Below, one piece after another: positions 23,701-35,292 of a DNA stretch of 64,000 nucleotides. Every line of letters starts with the position of its first letter. Within the stretch, counting starts at the first letter, position 1. Location: contig WAID01000009.1 in assembly GCA_016584495.1 (NCBI GenBank), positions 4,216,001-4,280,000 on the forward strand, read 5' to 3'. Below the pieces are notes generated by a model. The model saw only the letters and a list, made by a program, of their open reading frames with translations, made no database searches and was not told where the DNA came from. Source of the DNA: Celoporthe dispersa. Taxonomy: Eukaryota > Ascomycota > Sordariomycetes > Diaporthales > Cryphonectriaceae. A program made the position numbers and the translations under genes.

Positions 23701-24139
23701 TTGCTCAAACAACGGTGTGCCGTATAGAGGAACAAAGGCCAATGTCCTGGCGCGCTTTCTCGCTCCAAACGCCTGGCTATCCAGCTCGGCAACGGCAAGG
23801 CGGTACTGCTTGTCCTCGTGCGGCCTCGTGGTGACGCGCTTGTAGATCCTGTAATCGCTGTGGCGCAAGAGTGCCGAAGGTACGGCAATACGGTCCCAAG
23901 CCCGGGCTCTTGAGGTGATCATAGGCGGCTTGAAGCAACTCGCGGGTATATAGGAGCTGATGTCGCAACACTGAGGGTCAGCGTCGCACGCGACGGACGG
24001 TCCTGCATAGGCCCGGGGGGGGGAAGGGGGAGACAAGGACTCACATGTCATCGAGCCATGACATATCGCCTTGTCCAGTCGCCTTCTCCCAGGCACTCTG
24101 GGCCAAACTAATCGACTGGCAAGGCTGGTCGCCCTTCAT
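20762..24139 (-). CDS. Large basic protein of unknown function, probably nuclear (frame breaks)
   Basis: I do not recognise the family. Phase-consistent exons are 24139-24045, 23956-23652, 23559-21554 and 21429-20762, about 1020 aa once two single-base slips are allowed for. The acceptor of exon 2 is uncertain. The N-terminal third looks folded (KRVTTRPHEDKQYRLAVAEL, then TFDPTYLIWVPRKRHNTRW). The rest is low-complexity, Ser/Pro/Lys-rich and probably disordered, with putative nuclear localisation signals (PSKKRKLKD, KPRKRRRG) and a basic tail (RPRRRGRAVG) resembling an AT-hook. The slips are an extra base in the T5 run 22500-22504 (+ strand) and in the G4 run 22236-22239; reading resumes in good coding sequence at each. 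It is divergent from MRP10. Chromatin or cell-cycle roles are conceivable but unproven. Confidence 0.7.
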
Positions 24140-24808
24140 GTTGGCCGGGTCGCGTTGTGCGACGGCGTGAATCGATGGTGAAGCTGGCCGGTGCAGCAAA
24201 GTAAACAAACCGCCGGTGGGGCGTAATTGGAGGGTCACGCGACACGAAGTAATTCTGATGAGGAGGGAGGAATTGAGAAGTCAAGAGGATAAGAAGCGCG
24301 CATTCGCCTAAATCTCCTGGTCGAGTTGGAGGACACGCGTTTTCTATGTGTTGTCTCGGATGCGCTTCTCCAAAAGGTTCTCGAGGAGCGTAGCCCGGTG
24401 GAGCTTGTGCCCGCTGTGGTCGCGGTAACGGCGTCACAAAGACGATTGTTGACTTTCGGGCCCTACAGCCAATCATGTTCGGGCCAGGGGGACCGTCCAA
24501 GCTATCCGAGGTCGGCATAGCGTCTCTGCCCTGGGCTCGAGCTCCGTCACCCCAAGTTTGTACCTGGGTGCACGGACCAACCCCAAAACTTTCCTGCAGG
24601 GCCATCGATGCGCATGCACGCGTTTGTGGAATTATCCTCAGCGTGAACCTCAACGACGACCGCTGCTCGACGACCCCGCCCATGACCTTGGACCGACATA
24701 CCCTGACAGACCGGAACCGACGGTAGTGACCTCATACGAGACCCGAGAAACCCTCACGAACCGGATTGAGGCCCACGCCGGGCGACGTCCAAGGCGATCC
24801 AACCCACC
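24140..24808. other. Divergent promoter, unknown nuclear protein and MRP10
   Basis: The 669 bp between two divergent starts. No coding signal; no specific motif recognised. Confidence 0.5.
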
Positions 24809-25700
24809 ATGGCCAAGAAGCCCATGCGCCTACCGCCACTGCGCGTGCTGCGGGTGCGCAACCCGAACAAGACAGAGGGCAACCCTTGTATTACGGTCAT
24901 GTCCTCAGTACTGGGTAAGTCATTGGTATCAGGTGGTGAGTCCGTGGCACTTGCTCGGCTTGGCTCCGGAGAGAAGGGGGGGGGCGGGGGGCGGGGATCT
25001 GAGGACGCTGTCGACAGTTGAAGAGATGGAAGTAAAGTATTTGCATGCGGAGAAGGATGCAAGCTCCATGGCAAGAGATCCAGCTTCTGAGCGGATTCAG
25101 GTTCGGACTGGGGCCGTGATTGTGTCAGTGCTTGGCCGGTATTTGGGGAGACGCAGGCCTGTGAGACCTGGACTTTGCCCGCTGGTCGACACGGGCGGGT
25201 GGGATTGGAAACATTCAAACAAAAGAAGCAATCGGAGACTGGAGGGTGCGATCTCCGTCTAGGGGCCCAGCTCGAAAGAGGCAGAAAAGATCTCTGTGGT
25301 CACAAAGGGAAAGTGGACAAGGGAGGAAAAGTTCCGCGCACGATGGAGCAAAAACCTTGATGATCAACAGAGTACAGCTCGGCAGGCAGGGCTTCGAGCA
25401 TATGACGCCCAGAGAACCTGGGAGTCTCGTGAGCCGGGCGAGCAAGCAAGCCAGGCATTCTGCGCGGACAAGTGTCTATGCAAGAACTCATTATCAACGC
25501 GCCTCAGTATCCGCGCCGCTAACTCATCTCTCGCAGCATGCTGGGCCTCGACGGGATATGCCTCATCCGCATGCTCTGGTGTCGAGCAGGCACTGCGCGA
25601 ATGCATGGACGGGCCGAAGCCGCCACCCAAGAAGAGAAACAACATCAACTTCCACCTGTCGAGATTCCAGAAGTACCTCGAGGGCAACAGCAAAAAATAA
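24809..25700 (+). CDS. MRP10: Mitochondrial small-subunit ribosomal protein MRP10 (mS37), CHCH fold
   Basis: Component of the mitochondrial ribosome small subunit. Two exons (24809-24914 and 25537-25700) give an 89-aa basic protein. The start is ACCATGG. It opens with MAKKPMRLPPLRVLRVRNPN, has NPCITVMSSVLACWASTGY, and ends in a conserved NNINFHLSRFQKYL block, as in fungal Mrp10. Cysteines of the CHCH hairpin are visible (C-x10-C and, from the second Cys, C-x9-C), which are normally disulfide-bonded during Mia40-dependent import. The intron (24915-25536, GTAAGT...CTCGCAG, phase 1) is 622 bp, unusually long for this window, and contains a G-rich tract near 24978-25000. Confidence 0.93.
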
Positions 25701-26478
25701 GAACCCAATGTTCTTTTTACAGACTCCCGGATGATTATCACCCGGGTGCCTTCCGCAGCCTCTATGCCTACGGCGCAACGATGGACTGGGCTGGCCGGAA
25801 CGCAGCGAAAGGGACGGAGTCGTCTTCCCTGGTCGACACCCTCATCAGCCACGGCTCGTGAATGCGCCCGCCATCTAGCACCAACGATTTTACGAGCACG
25901 CGACCACGAACCGGGGCGCATGTGCGCCGGAGCAATGGCAGCGACCAAGGCTCAGTTCTCGAGGTCAGCTACAGAGACCATGATTCACAGGGCTCATGCA
26001 CATTGTCTTCGGCCTGCATATAGATCGGGATATGGAGGATGGTAGCACGCATACTCCACACAATGTATGTACGACTTGTATAAAGGTGCAAAGATGGAAA
26101 ATTCGATCTCTCCACGACGTGGAGCAACATTCGAGCCATATCACTCTATCGTGCTTATACTGATGCCTTGCTATGTCGAATCTGCGAGACACACACACGA
26201 GGCAGTCCCAAGTTCGCCTGAGCCTCTCTGTATTCAGAATTTCCTCTTTAATTAGCACAGATAAGGCCATCTGGAGAGCGAGAAGGGGGAGCGGGTTGTG
26301 TTTGAGAATAGATCAGCACGAGACTCTGACAAGAGAGGGTTAGGGTTTTGGTAGCATGGCAGGGGTTTTTCAAGCCTGATGATGGTCTTCCTTCTATCAA
26401 CTACATTGCATGCACTTATTCATTTAATCCTCACTTCACACAACAGTCATTCATTTCTCAGTTTGACATAGCATCGAC
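25701..26478. other. Intergenic
   Basis: 3' flank of MRP10 and promoter of the next plus-strand gene. No gene recognised. Confidence 0.5.
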
Positions 26479-27844
26479 ATGTCATTGTCTGTCGGGCTTG
26501 CAAGGACTTTCCGGACTGCAGGCTCACGGTCTGTACGCGCGGGCAGCGTCGCATGGGCAGCGACCAGCAGAAAACTTTCGCAGGCCGTAGTCGAAGGCGC
26601 AACAACGACGCCCTCCGAATCTACCTCCAGCAGCCCCGGTGCTGCCGCCTCAGAGACACCAGATCCTCCGCTCCCTACCTCCTCTGCTGATGATAGCGGT
26701 CGTAATGTGGTCTTGCCAGACCAGACGACCCGAGGCGCCAGGGAGAAGCGTCCGAAATGCCAGGTTGCCAATGCCTTCGAGGCCTGGGCAGATCGTGCCA
26801 TGGGCCGGGACCCACCCCGGAAGCAAGCTCAGAAGCCCGGCCAAGGTCCACATTATAGAGCCGTGCTGCTCCTCGGCCTAGAACCTTCCGTGACTCTTCG
26901 CGACATCACGCAGGCCATCGCCCAGACGGCGCCGGTCGGGCTGGTCTTGGAAGTCAAGAAGAAATACACGGCTGGGAGTGAAACTGCTGCTGCCACTGTC
27001 TTGTTCCATAGTAGTAAGTCTTGCCGCATTTCGCATGTATTCTTCCATTCCCTTGTATTACAGATCAATACCCATTTCCCCCTCTTCTCCTCAACTTCTC
27101 CGTTTTGGTTTTATTCCTACAGCCCCCCTCTCCTTTCTTCCTTTTCTTTTTTTTTCTTCTTCTTTTCCCGTTCCCAGGTTCATCCTTACTCATGCTTTTA
27201 TCGTCAAAATATGATTGCTAAACAGACGGTCTCTAGCTGATGCTGCGTATCGGCTATATCAGGCTTCGTGCGACTACGTCTTCCATATCAATGGCAAATC
27301 ACCATTTGCCACATTCGCCGAGAAGATCGAGTCCACGGACCTCATTGCGCCTGGTATCTTTCATTCACGCGTTATGGAGCTGCGGGGGACCAAAGAGGAA
27401 TTCGCGGATATCAGCGAAGAGTCTATCCGGGAGATGCTTAGATCAGACAAACGCGTCACGAGGTGGGCGGGCTCGCGTGGGCTCGACTCCGAGCCCGTTC
27501 AGACCGTAGAAGAGAATGACGGTACGATCAGGAGTGAGTGCTCCCAGGCGTTTAGTCACCCCCAAACTTGTGCTTCGTGCTGCAAACGACGACTGCTGAC
27601 TGCGCGACCTCTCACACAAGTGCTCTGGCCTTTCTTTTCAAACCAGGGGCAAACACAACCATGCATATACGCCCTTAGGAAAAGGCTGAAGCGGGTGTGG
27701 GTCGGATACGGCCTCGACCCATGCTATAACCCATCGTGGGCAGGCCGTCTGTCCCGAGCGGATCGCCTGCAGATGGCTCGCATGCATGGAGAAGTCAGGA
27801 AAGCAAAAGGTCACAAACAGGACGTGCATAGGCCGACGAAGTAG
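26479..27844 (+). CDS. Unknown protein with mitochondrial-type leader; 3' end unresolved
   Basis: Not recognised to family. Exon 1 (26479-27013) and exon 2 (from 27237) join in phase across an intron with GTAAGT donor and a long polypyrimidine tract (27014-27236). The first ~35 residues are Arg/Ser/Ala-rich with no acids (MSLSVGLARTFRTAGSRSVR), typical of a mitochondrial presequence. A region of about 60 residues (HYRAVLLLGLEPSVTLRDIT onward) resembles an RNA-recognition-like fold by eye only. Three 3' ends are possible: splicing at GTGAGT (27534) to 27647, with a stop at 27676-27678 (287 aa); the same with one slipped base at the CCC run 27672-27674, reaching 27844; or read-through to 27844 (380 aa). 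The tail to 27844 is basic and looks coding. Confidence 0.65.
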
Positions 27845-28089
27845 CTGATGAAACGGCTACGAAGGTCTGCTGGAGATATGGGATCGACGTCATTGAGCTA
27901 TGGCGCGCTACAGAAAAGGAGAAAGGAAAGAAAAGGAAAGAGAAAAAGGCCAGCTAGAAAGCTGAGGCTATCTACACTGCTGGGCAGGCACCTGGCAACA
28001 GTGCACAGGCCAGGTCAGGCCAGTGAATCACTGGCCCTCGCACAGGAGACGTACCATTCATAGTTGATGCGCGCCGGTGTGTGGGAATC

Positions 28090-28154
28090 TGTTACAAGAA
28101 TACACTATAAAATACCTTTTACGCAGCGAAAACCCCGCGAGAATTCTTGTAACA
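28090..28154. repeat. 12-bp perfect inverted repeat (foldback)
   Basis: TGTTACAAGAAT (28090-28101) and its exact reverse complement ATTCTTGTAACA (28143-28154) flank 41 bp at the edge of the AT-rich block. It could be a small foldback or MITE remnant, a transposon end, or a transcript hairpin. Confidence 0.55.
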
Positions 28155-29562
28155 AAGTCATCAGACGCTGGCATGCATTACTCATTGACAGCACATAGTC
28201 AAATGCTTTAATCCAATGTTGAATATTCAGTTACGGCGATTATGTAAATTTCTGTCTTCGGTTTCCAAACTGTAATTAGATTATAAATCTTGAAACGTTA
28301 ATGTTGACACTTTTATATTAATTTATTTCCTAAATAGACGAACGGTATAGGCAACAATTTATAGTCAAAAGTAAGCCATCATGTTGGCACTTTTGAAAAT
28401 TGTTTTGCGAGTCAACAACTGCTATCAATCCAAATTACAACCCAAAAGATGTTTCTGCCAAATATCGAGATTTGAATTCCAAGTCCATCCTCTACACTTT
28501 GAGGTCTCGCCCAAAGAAGTTCCGCTTCACCTCCGCAGCATGCTCCTCCCTCTTCAGCCACTGCCTCCTTCTCCATGGCCGGGGACGGCCTCCCAATGCT
28601 GTGCACATCGTCCTCGATAGGGTCGACGCTGAGGTCTAGGAAGACCTTGGCGAACAGGCGGAATGGATTGGCCTGCTAGTGCCCGCAAAGCGCCTCCGTG
28701 GAGAGCTTGGTCCTGATGGCAAAGGCATGGTCCCTGGTAGTGTGGTCGATGATCCACACCCAGCACTCCTCGCAGAGAGCACTCCAATGCCTCCCGCCGC
28801 CTCCTCGCCTCCTCATGTTGGCAAGCACCTTCCTGGCACATCCGGGACTTCCGGTCTCCGACCTAGTACTACTGGTGTCACGAGGCTCATCTCTCACAAC
28901 GACGAAGATGATTGTCTTCGAAAATGGAGTGCGACGGCACACAAGCATGACACTGGCGAGGACGAAGATGAAGAAGAGAAGTAGCAGGGCGCAGTCATCG
29001 ATATTAGCGAAGAGGACGTGTCAGATAACCTGAGTGGATCGATGACTTCACCTCTACTACCGTTGGTCTCCAAAGAGACCATGAGAATCGTCGTTTGCGT
29101 CGAGATGATACTGTCCATGTCTCCGAGTGGTTCTAAGGCGCCTGAAAATGCGAAGAGCATGGACGGCTGCAAGTATACATACATATATACCTATGGTCTG
29201 CTCCGCTGGACAGCCTAGCGCTTCAAAGAGCACGAGAGCCGCACCAAGAAGGTGAATCTCTTTTCTATCCCTTGCTAAAATTCCAAGGACAGGCAGAGGA
29301 ACCAAGAAATAAATATGTCAATTGCAGCTTTCTGTCTGAGAGTTACAATACTGGCGGCAATGCACGAAATTCAGTCATACTAATATTTATTATGTGTATA
29401 TGTATCATGTATGACTGACTCAACTGTAATGCGGACGAGCATGTCATACATTTGATTGATTCATTTATTCATATGGGAATTTGAAGAGAAAAAAATTCGA
29501 GTTTTTCCTTGAAGGGAAGCGAGGGAAAAAAACAACACTAGGTCTGCGTGATTTGCTTCATG

Positions 29563-29566
29563 AAAA
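29563..29566 (-). terminator. Pol III terminator of the tRNA gene
   Basis: TTTT on the minus strand six bases past the tRNA 3' end; a longer T run follows at about 29526-29532. Confidence 0.7.
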
Positions 29567-29571
29567 GATAT

Positions 29572-29684
29572 CGATCGGGACGAGACTCGAACTCGCAACC
29601 TCGTCATTTCAGCTCTCAAGTGAGTTTTGAGAGATGCTCCTTTTTGGTTAGGAGTGACGTGCGCTACCATTGCGCCACCCGACC
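29572..29684 (-). tRNA. tRNA-Arg(CCT) with intron
   Basis: The minus strand folds as a full cloverleaf. The acceptor stem GGTCGGG pairs with CCCGATC (one G-T); the D-arm is GCGC-AATGGTA-GCGC; the anticodon stem CGTCA pairs with TGACG; the T-arm is GCGAG-TTCGAGT-CTCGT. The anticodon is CCT at 29652-29650 in loop CTCCTA(A), read as arginine (AGG codons). An intron of about 41 nt (29648-29608) sits one base 3' of the anticodon, the canonical place. Internal A box (TGGCGCAATGG) and B box (GTTCGAGTC) are present. Open frames on both strands here are by-products. Confidence 0.92.
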
Positions 29685-30445
29685 TTGTTGCTGGGCACTG
29701 ATAAGACAGACTTATAATGAATACAATGTATGTCAGCAGATGTGTCGAGTCATTCATTCACCACCTCGCCGAGACCCCACTGATGAAACATTCCGGCTTT
29801 CCAAAGACAAGGACACGCGAGCAGTACCGTATCTTGGTCGCCATAGCCTCTAGCTCGAGCGAGCGGCCCAGACTTGATCGTCTTGACCTTAAATCAAAGG
29901 TTACGTCGGTGGAGACGGCCATGGACTGATCCCGGGCGTGGGAGCCGGGGGCGGTGGTGATGGTGGGATAAGTCCTAGGTCGGTAGGCTGCTCATCCTGC
30001 TCACACCTAGGCCTTTTTTTTTTTCTCTCCAGGAATCTCCGCTTCTGCAAATATGTGGATGGTGTGCTGTGTAATGAGACTTTTTCATTATCGCCCAAAA
30101 GCAGTTTCATCAGAATTATGAGAATGAACGTCTCTCTGCTACGAAGCAACATGGATCGCAAGACGGATCGACACACGGCGCAAGTGTTAATGATCGAGCG
30201 TACCACATCATAATGTAGCAGAAAATGACCTCATGCACCATCACTCTCTGGCAGAGTCTGTCTCAGTTAAACAAACTGCTAAGAGCGAGAGCAGACACGA
30301 AGTCGGCTGTTGACCTCTCGGAAACCAGATAGTCCCCTATAGAGCCCAGATCCCTCTTCTTGGCATGCCATACTCTTCCACAGAGACCACGAACCCGTAC
30401 GGATCGACTCAAGATAACTCCCATCTACAATTCAGCCCTGACCTA

Positions 30446-33400
30446 CTACGTGCAGTCCACCTCCTCCTCACACTCCATGCGATGCTTCCTCCAGTCCTTT
30501 CTCTGACACTCCACCGAGCAGTACCGAACCTTCAAGCACCGCATGCACTTCTTGAGTGCCACCCCGACTTTCTCTTCTTCGGTTGCGCCGCAGTTACGAC
30601 ACCGGGGGACCTCGCCGCCCTGTCCTCCTTTCCCAGTAGCAGCTGCGACGGTGTCCTTCAGCGTCTGTTGGTCGAGGACCTCCTCGGTTAATGCCGAAGC
30701 GTAGAAAGGGCTGATGGCGATGCGTGTCGCAGAGCGCGAGGCTGTGTCCCACTCAGGCAGGTTGATAAAGTTGTCAGGCAGCTTACCGGTGCCGCAGCTG
30801 CAGATCACCTGCCGGCCGGGGTCGGTGCTCAGCGGGATCTTGGCGCCGGGCTGCGCATATTCGCACCCCGTCGAGTGCTTGTGGCTCCAGGTCCTGCACC
30901 GTTCAGCAAGGGCGGGCAGTATCTTCTTCCACAGCACGAGCTCGGCATCGTCGACGGTAAGGCTGCAGCATGCGAGGTCTCGCAGAGCGAGGAGGAATGT
31001 CTCCAGGATGCGGGAACTGATGAGCTCCTCTGTGAGTGGTATAACAGCCGCGTCGATGACGACGCTGGCACTGGCGGCGTCAAGGCGGATGGCAGATACA
31101 AAGATGAGAATGTGGATGCCGCTTTCAGGGTGGCTGAGGGAAAAGAGCCCTGTCTGACCGCCTTGTAGTCCAGAGGAGAGCATAAAAATCGTGAATAGAG
31201 ACTCTTTAAAGTTCATGCGAGCTGATGAGGCAAGACAGGTGGTGCTTGAGGACTCCGCTTCTTCCCGCAATTTGCGCTCACGCGCAGAAAACATCAGCGA
31301 GGTCAAGGTGGGAAGGAAGCTGAGCCGCTCCCTGTTGGATAGATCGAGAATCGGGAGTGTGTCCAAGTTGACATGGGGGAGACTGAGAGTGAGGGGCAGA
31401 GAAACTCCGGAAAGCCTTGCAAGGACGGCCGGAAAGATGAAATCGTCTAGCTCCTGAGAGTTGGCTGGATCGGCGAGTGGCGCTGTGATTTCGATGTACC
31501 CCGATGTTCGGGCAATGCGTGTCTTGCTTCCTTCCTTGACAACTGGAGCCGGAAAGTTGAGCTCAAGAACCACGCCCCTGTCTCCCAAGACTACCTGAAA
31601 TATGTATGGAGAGGTTTTGCGTGTCTCCACGGCGGCCTTTTCAGCCAGTATCTGTTTACCCTCCGCGGACGTGATCGGTAGGCGGCCGGTGATGGATGCG
31701 ATGGAACCTGATGAGTCTAGTTCACACGAAAAGTGCGGTTCAATCCCGCGAGTGTCGGGAAGGGGTCGAGACTTTGGTCCCAGGCTGTTGTAGACGGGAT
31801 GGTCAAGCTGACGAATCGGATATTTGGTGATGAATACAGCTTCTGTGTCATTCAAGCTGACACTGCAAATTTCCAACACGCCACCCATGTCTGCCGCGAG
31901 CCCGAATATTTTTCGACTGCTGTCGTTGTTTTGTACCCGTAGAGAAATCTTGGTGCGATTCGGGTCATGTTGCACTGCCGCTGCTGGCACGCAGAACGAT
32001 ACGACCATGTCCGCACCTGCGTGTAGCCAGATCGTGACCACAAGCTCCGAGTCGCCACCTTCACTAAAGGCCTCGATTTTGCCAAAGGCGATCTGAACAT
32101 CATCAAAGAGGGTTTCCGAGGGCTGCTGATGGCCATCTTGTATCGAGATGCATCCCTGGACGGAAAAAGGGGCAGGTTTCAAGTTGCCCACCAGCCCTAG
32201 AGGCTTCCATTGGTCTGTCGGGACCAGTGTAGTGATATAGACTCCTTCAGGGATGCTGGGCCACGTCGAAAGGGTGTTCTTTCCAATCCGTTCAGCCTCG
32301 GGCCGGACCGGACTGTACAGTCCCTGCAGTGACAGGGCAAGTGATAGCTGCGGGTGAGCGATGCTCTCAAGTACTCGCTCGCAGACAGCCTGCCTGTCAG
32401 TGTCAACGCATTGCAGCAGCCTCTTGATAACTGCAGCAAAGCTCCCGTAGTGAAATTTCTGGAAGTTGGTGTGCTGTCCCAGCATATTCTCATAAACAAG
32501 CAGAATGAGGCCAGCTAGGCTAGGTGCATCTACCGTGAGCCGTGCCCAAGGTGGTTGGCCACTTGCATGGCGGTTCTCTTTCCAAGACAGGCGATGACGA
32601 ATGCCAAATACCGATGGGGCGGTCTGAGCGGCTGAAGCAGCAAGCATATACTCGTCAACATGTGACACCGCCGTAGCGTTCGTCCAGTACTCCATAGGAC
32701 TGAGCCCTAGGAGTGTTGACACTGTCCTGACCGGCCCGCTAAGGAGCCTTTCCATCTCTGCACCGGTACTGTCGGTCGTTGTCCCTGTGTACAAAGTGGC
32801 CCAGGCCTTGTCTTTGAGCAGTGGTCCAGCCGACACAAGGACATTTAGTGTCCCTGAAGAATCGGAGAGATCTCCCGTCTCAATCACATCGAATTGTGCT
32901 AGAGCCTCCCGCAGGATGTATTCGCGCGTGTCCAACTCGAGCGGATACGGGCTGAATTGTCGCCTGTAGAGGTTGGATGTGGCTTTTCCTGTCTGCACCA
33001 AGTGTTGGAGTGTGTGACAGAAAGCGAGACAGTCGGCCGATATAAACCGTACGATGAGGTGCTGTGATGACAGCTCGTGCAAAGCTTCTGTCCACTTAGA
33101 GAACTGGAGCCGAGCGGCTGAAATGAGCTTGGACACAGGTGTCTGAGCTTCGTTCTCAGAGTTGGCAGCCCGCAGCGGCGAGGTCTCGGCGAGCTGCGCC
33201 TCAGCTACAGACAGGTGAAAGCTCAGGAGAGGGTTAGAAACGGGTGACAATATGGTGGTAGGTAGCAGTATGTTTGCCTTCTGATGAGATATGAAATCAA
33301 CCATTGGAGCCGCAAACAGGGGGTTTGGGGTTTTGGTCCCTTCGCCAGAGCTGCCGAGTGTTCCTGTTTCCAGCCAGGATTCCAGGGCAGCTGTCAGTTC

Positions 33401-34185
33401 GCTATCTCCCAAGGACTGGAAGCCGAATGGTGCGGTTGCCCTGGCACCTCGATACTTCAGCGCCTTTCCGCAATCACTGTCGTCCCTGAGGAGTGCCTTA
33501 GTTTTGTCCAAGGATCTCGCAAACTCGGCGTGGTACCTATGCTCATCCTCGGCCGACAAAAAGTGAAGGTAGGCAGACCAGATGTTGCGGACAGCAGCGA
33601 GGGTGTCTGCGTCCCCGAAGCGGATCTTGTCGCTGAATCTCCCCTCTTCCCACTTGATGAGTGACGTGGATATACCTTGAAGCTCCTCGACGTGTCGCTT
33701 CAGCACTCGCACTGATTCGTCGTCGAGGTACAGATGCTGATACAAGTTCCAGAGGATATGACTGGGAGTCGTCCGCCCCTCAGCAATGAGGAGTGTCATC
33801 AACAGTACATTGCGGGCTATACGAGAAGGTCAGCACATGAGCAAGGACGTACGAGGGGGCTAAGTCATACCGACTGCTGCATCATCGTCATCACAGCAGG
33901 TGATGTCCAGCTTTCTGAATGCTGCCGTACTTGATTCTACCGAGGTAAAAGGTTAGTATGTAGGCACCGCTGTATGCTAGGAACGCACGGCAGCTCACGG
34001 GAGGCCTTCTCTGTGTAGCACGTGTGCAGGATGTGCCGCAAATCCCGGCAGCCAAGGAGGAGGATGTCTGCATGGGCTTCTCCCGACGGGGAGTCGTCCT
34101 CAAGGGGCAGACATCGCGTCAGGTTCACCGCAGGTGTGTCTCCTTGAGGCTCGAACATTGGAGAGAGAGTTGTTGGCGGGAGCAT
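30446..34185 (-). CDS. DUF4470/MYND zinc-finger protein
   Basis: Three exons (34185-33999, 33936-33871, 33816-30446) with matching phases give 1207 aa. The N-terminus holds the DUF4470 signature, spread over the exons: HADILLLGCRDLRHIL, KLDITCCDDDDAAVARNVLL. A long central part has no motif I recognise. The last ~50 residues are a MYND zinc finger (CRNCG, then KKCMRCLKVRYCSVECQRKDW, ending H-x3-C), normally a protein-interaction module. This two-ended architecture is common in Pezizomycotina but of unknown function; partner recruitment in the nucleus or cytosol is plausible. The 3.37-kb last exon is uninterrupted, in contrast to the broken genes elsewhere. Confidence 0.88.
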
Positions 34186-35292
34186 GGCGTCTTGTTGTGA
34201 TGCGAGGCTGTAAACCTCAGAAAGAGACGAGAGTAAGGAGATGGATAGTCAAGAAGTCTGGTTGAGAAAAGGAAAGAGAATAAGGGCTTTCACGAGGTAA
34301 AAGGAAGGATCATGGAGACGCTGGTAAGATGGGTGGATTGTTGTGGTTGATTGATGCTTGCTTGAAAGGACAAAGTCTGAGGTCAAGGCCGGCTGGCTGG
34401 CCTGAGAGGTGGCATAGCTCCTTCTAAACCCCGCTATTACAAGGTGGGTGAGTACTAGACAGCACAAAGCTTCAGGCGTTTCATGGTCAGTTTTGGGCAG
34501 TGTAGCGCTCTACAAGGGCGGGGCCAGGCAGCCCCCGCAGCCCCTACCCTGTCATCAACCCACTGTGTGTGTCTTGACGTTGCTGTATTTGGATCGTAAA
34601 TAGGCAGCGCTTAGGCGATAGCATATAATGGGAGAGGATACGAAAAGAAGAAGAAAAAGAATCCACCTTCCCCCCCCCAAAAAAAACCCAAAAAAGAAAC
34701 CAAAAAACACAAGAATCTTTCCTAATCCCGACGGAGAATCTAACACAAAACGTACCAAGTTCAATACACTGTGTGATATACTGGGGCAAAGATACACCTT
34801 CTCATTCTTAAACACATCCAAGATAGACCGTTCCTTTGTGGCTCTGATGCAGAAATAAACAAGTGTAGATCAGACCTCGAGGTGCTGCTCCTCATCGTTG
34901 TCTCTGCTGCGCATAGAAACGCTGTGCATAGACGACCAAGATCACATTTAAGCAGAATCCAGATCATGTCTTCCTTCATTGGTCAAGATCAGCAGAATGA
35001 TGTGTATGGATTTTTTTTCTTTCTCTTTTTCTGGGCGTGTTTTCCTTCTTAAGATGGGGCAGCGTTTCTATGCCCCGTTGCGATTTTCGCCATCATTCAA
35101 GTTACGAGTACGCATACCTCACCCCTAGACAAAGTATTCCAAAGAGCCCGAACACAATTTTTACATTTTGGTAGACATCAACGTAGAGGTTTCTCTCCGC
35201 ATCGATCATCTTTATGCTACATTTCATCCTGGGTCTCCCAAAGTGGAGTTACTAGACTCATCCCATCTGCCACCAGATCTCGCGCCTGATCC
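34186..35292. other. Intergenic
   Basis: Promoter of the MYND gene and 3' flank of the xylanase gene. A purine block with CCCCCCCC/AAAAAA at about 34640-34710 stands out; no gene seen. Confidence 0.5.

Larger units (their letters stand above)
27845..30445. other. Gene-poor region with AT-rich block, foldback and split tRNA
   Basis: 2.6 kb without a supported protein gene. 28080-28400 is markedly AT-rich against the GC-rich surroundings. 28440-29220 has overlapping open frames on both strands that I cannot assign; they could be a decayed mobile element or noncoding sequence. Listed separately are a tRNA and an inverted repeat. Confidence 0.5.

Noticed and set aside
28440..29220. Overlapping open frames on both strands suggesting a transposase relic
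   Set aside because: No transposase or BED/DDE motif could be read; kept only as an unassigned gene-poor region.
29461..29853. Two open frames (one per strand) of about 100 codons
   Set aside because: They overlap the split tRNA-Arg and have no independent support.
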